NCBI GenBank assembly: GCA_023417285.1
Contig: JAEZFR010000305.1
Location: forward strand, 1 to 5,396
From: Bacillota bacterium
Lineage (GTDB): Bacteria > Bacillota > Clostridia > Acetivibrionales > DSM-1351
DNA length: 5,396 nucleotides
Reading direction: 5' to 3'
This document shows, piece by piece, positions 5,299 through 5,396 of the stretch. Numbering within the stretch: the stretch's first letter is position 1; each line of letters begins with the position of its first letter. Made by a program: the position numbers and the translations under genes. The notes beneath the pieces are model-generated. The model was not told the origin of the DNA. It worked only from the letters and a program-made list of their open reading frames with translations, and did not search any database.

Positions 5299-5396
5299 AT
5301 GATCAAAATAGATAGCTTTATTTTAAAAAAATATGAAAATGTTACAAAAGATGATTGTCCAAGTTTTTCAGGAATAATAGCAGGCGAATGTAAGGG
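5299..5396 (+). CDS. Start of an unrecognised gene (3' end outside window)
   Basis: ATG at 5299 follows AGGAG (5290-5294) by 4 nt, slightly close but usable. The frame stays open to the right edge for 32 codons, reading MIKIDSFILKKYENVTKDD and then CPSFSGIIAGECK. No family is recognised from this fragment. There is no signal peptide or membrane segment in the visible part. Promoter B and a clean leader precede it, so it is probably a real gene transcribed on its own. Confidence 0.7.
   Translation, partial: MIKIDSFILKKYENVTKDDCPSFSGIIAGECK

Overview
The window is AT-rich DNA with compact genes all on the + strand, GGAGG-type ribosome binding sites, a T-box riboswitch and short U-tailed terminators. 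This points to a low-GC Gram-positive bacterium of the Clostridia (Lachnospiraceae-like). That is an inference from style, because no marker fixes the species.

Layout. (1) 2-226: the 3' end of a gene cut by the window edge, resembling the C-terminus of Cys-rich DUF3795 proteins. (2) 227-481: non-coding, mostly about 5.5 degenerate copies of a 33-34 bp tandem repeat. (3) 482-1773: two genes 56 bp apart, an unusual STAS-like/ABM monooxygenase-domain fusion and a RimJ/RimL-type GNAT acetyltransferase. A 37-bp tandem duplication spans the GNAT stop codon. (4) 1841-3861: a self-contained unit of promoter, methionine T-box leader with antiterminator and terminator, and a 541-residue methionyl-tRNA synthetase. 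The enzyme has four CXXC zinc knuckles and a KISTS signature, like the second MetRS (MetRS2) of Bacillus anthracis and some pneumococci. A terminator closes the unit at 3927. (5) 3927-5226: a 236-residue HAD-superfamily protein bracketed by two direct copies of an approximately 135-bp block, each holding a terminator followed by a good sigma-A-type promoter. (6) 5299-5396: the first 32 codons of an unrecognised gene, reading from the second promoter copy.

Functional picture. The best-defined unit is the T-box/MetRS pair. The specifier AUG and the UGGU acceptor-binding bulge both fit tRNA-Met, so uncharged tRNA-Met should switch on synthesis of its own charging enzyme. The other genes look like independent accessory units with no obvious shared pathway. 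The strongest unexplained structure is the repeated terminator-promoter block, which turns the HAD gene and its neighbour into cassette-like single-gene units. Next come the 33-bp repeat array and two tandem duplications over stop codons. I see no transposase, integrase, CRISPR array, tRNA or rRNA.
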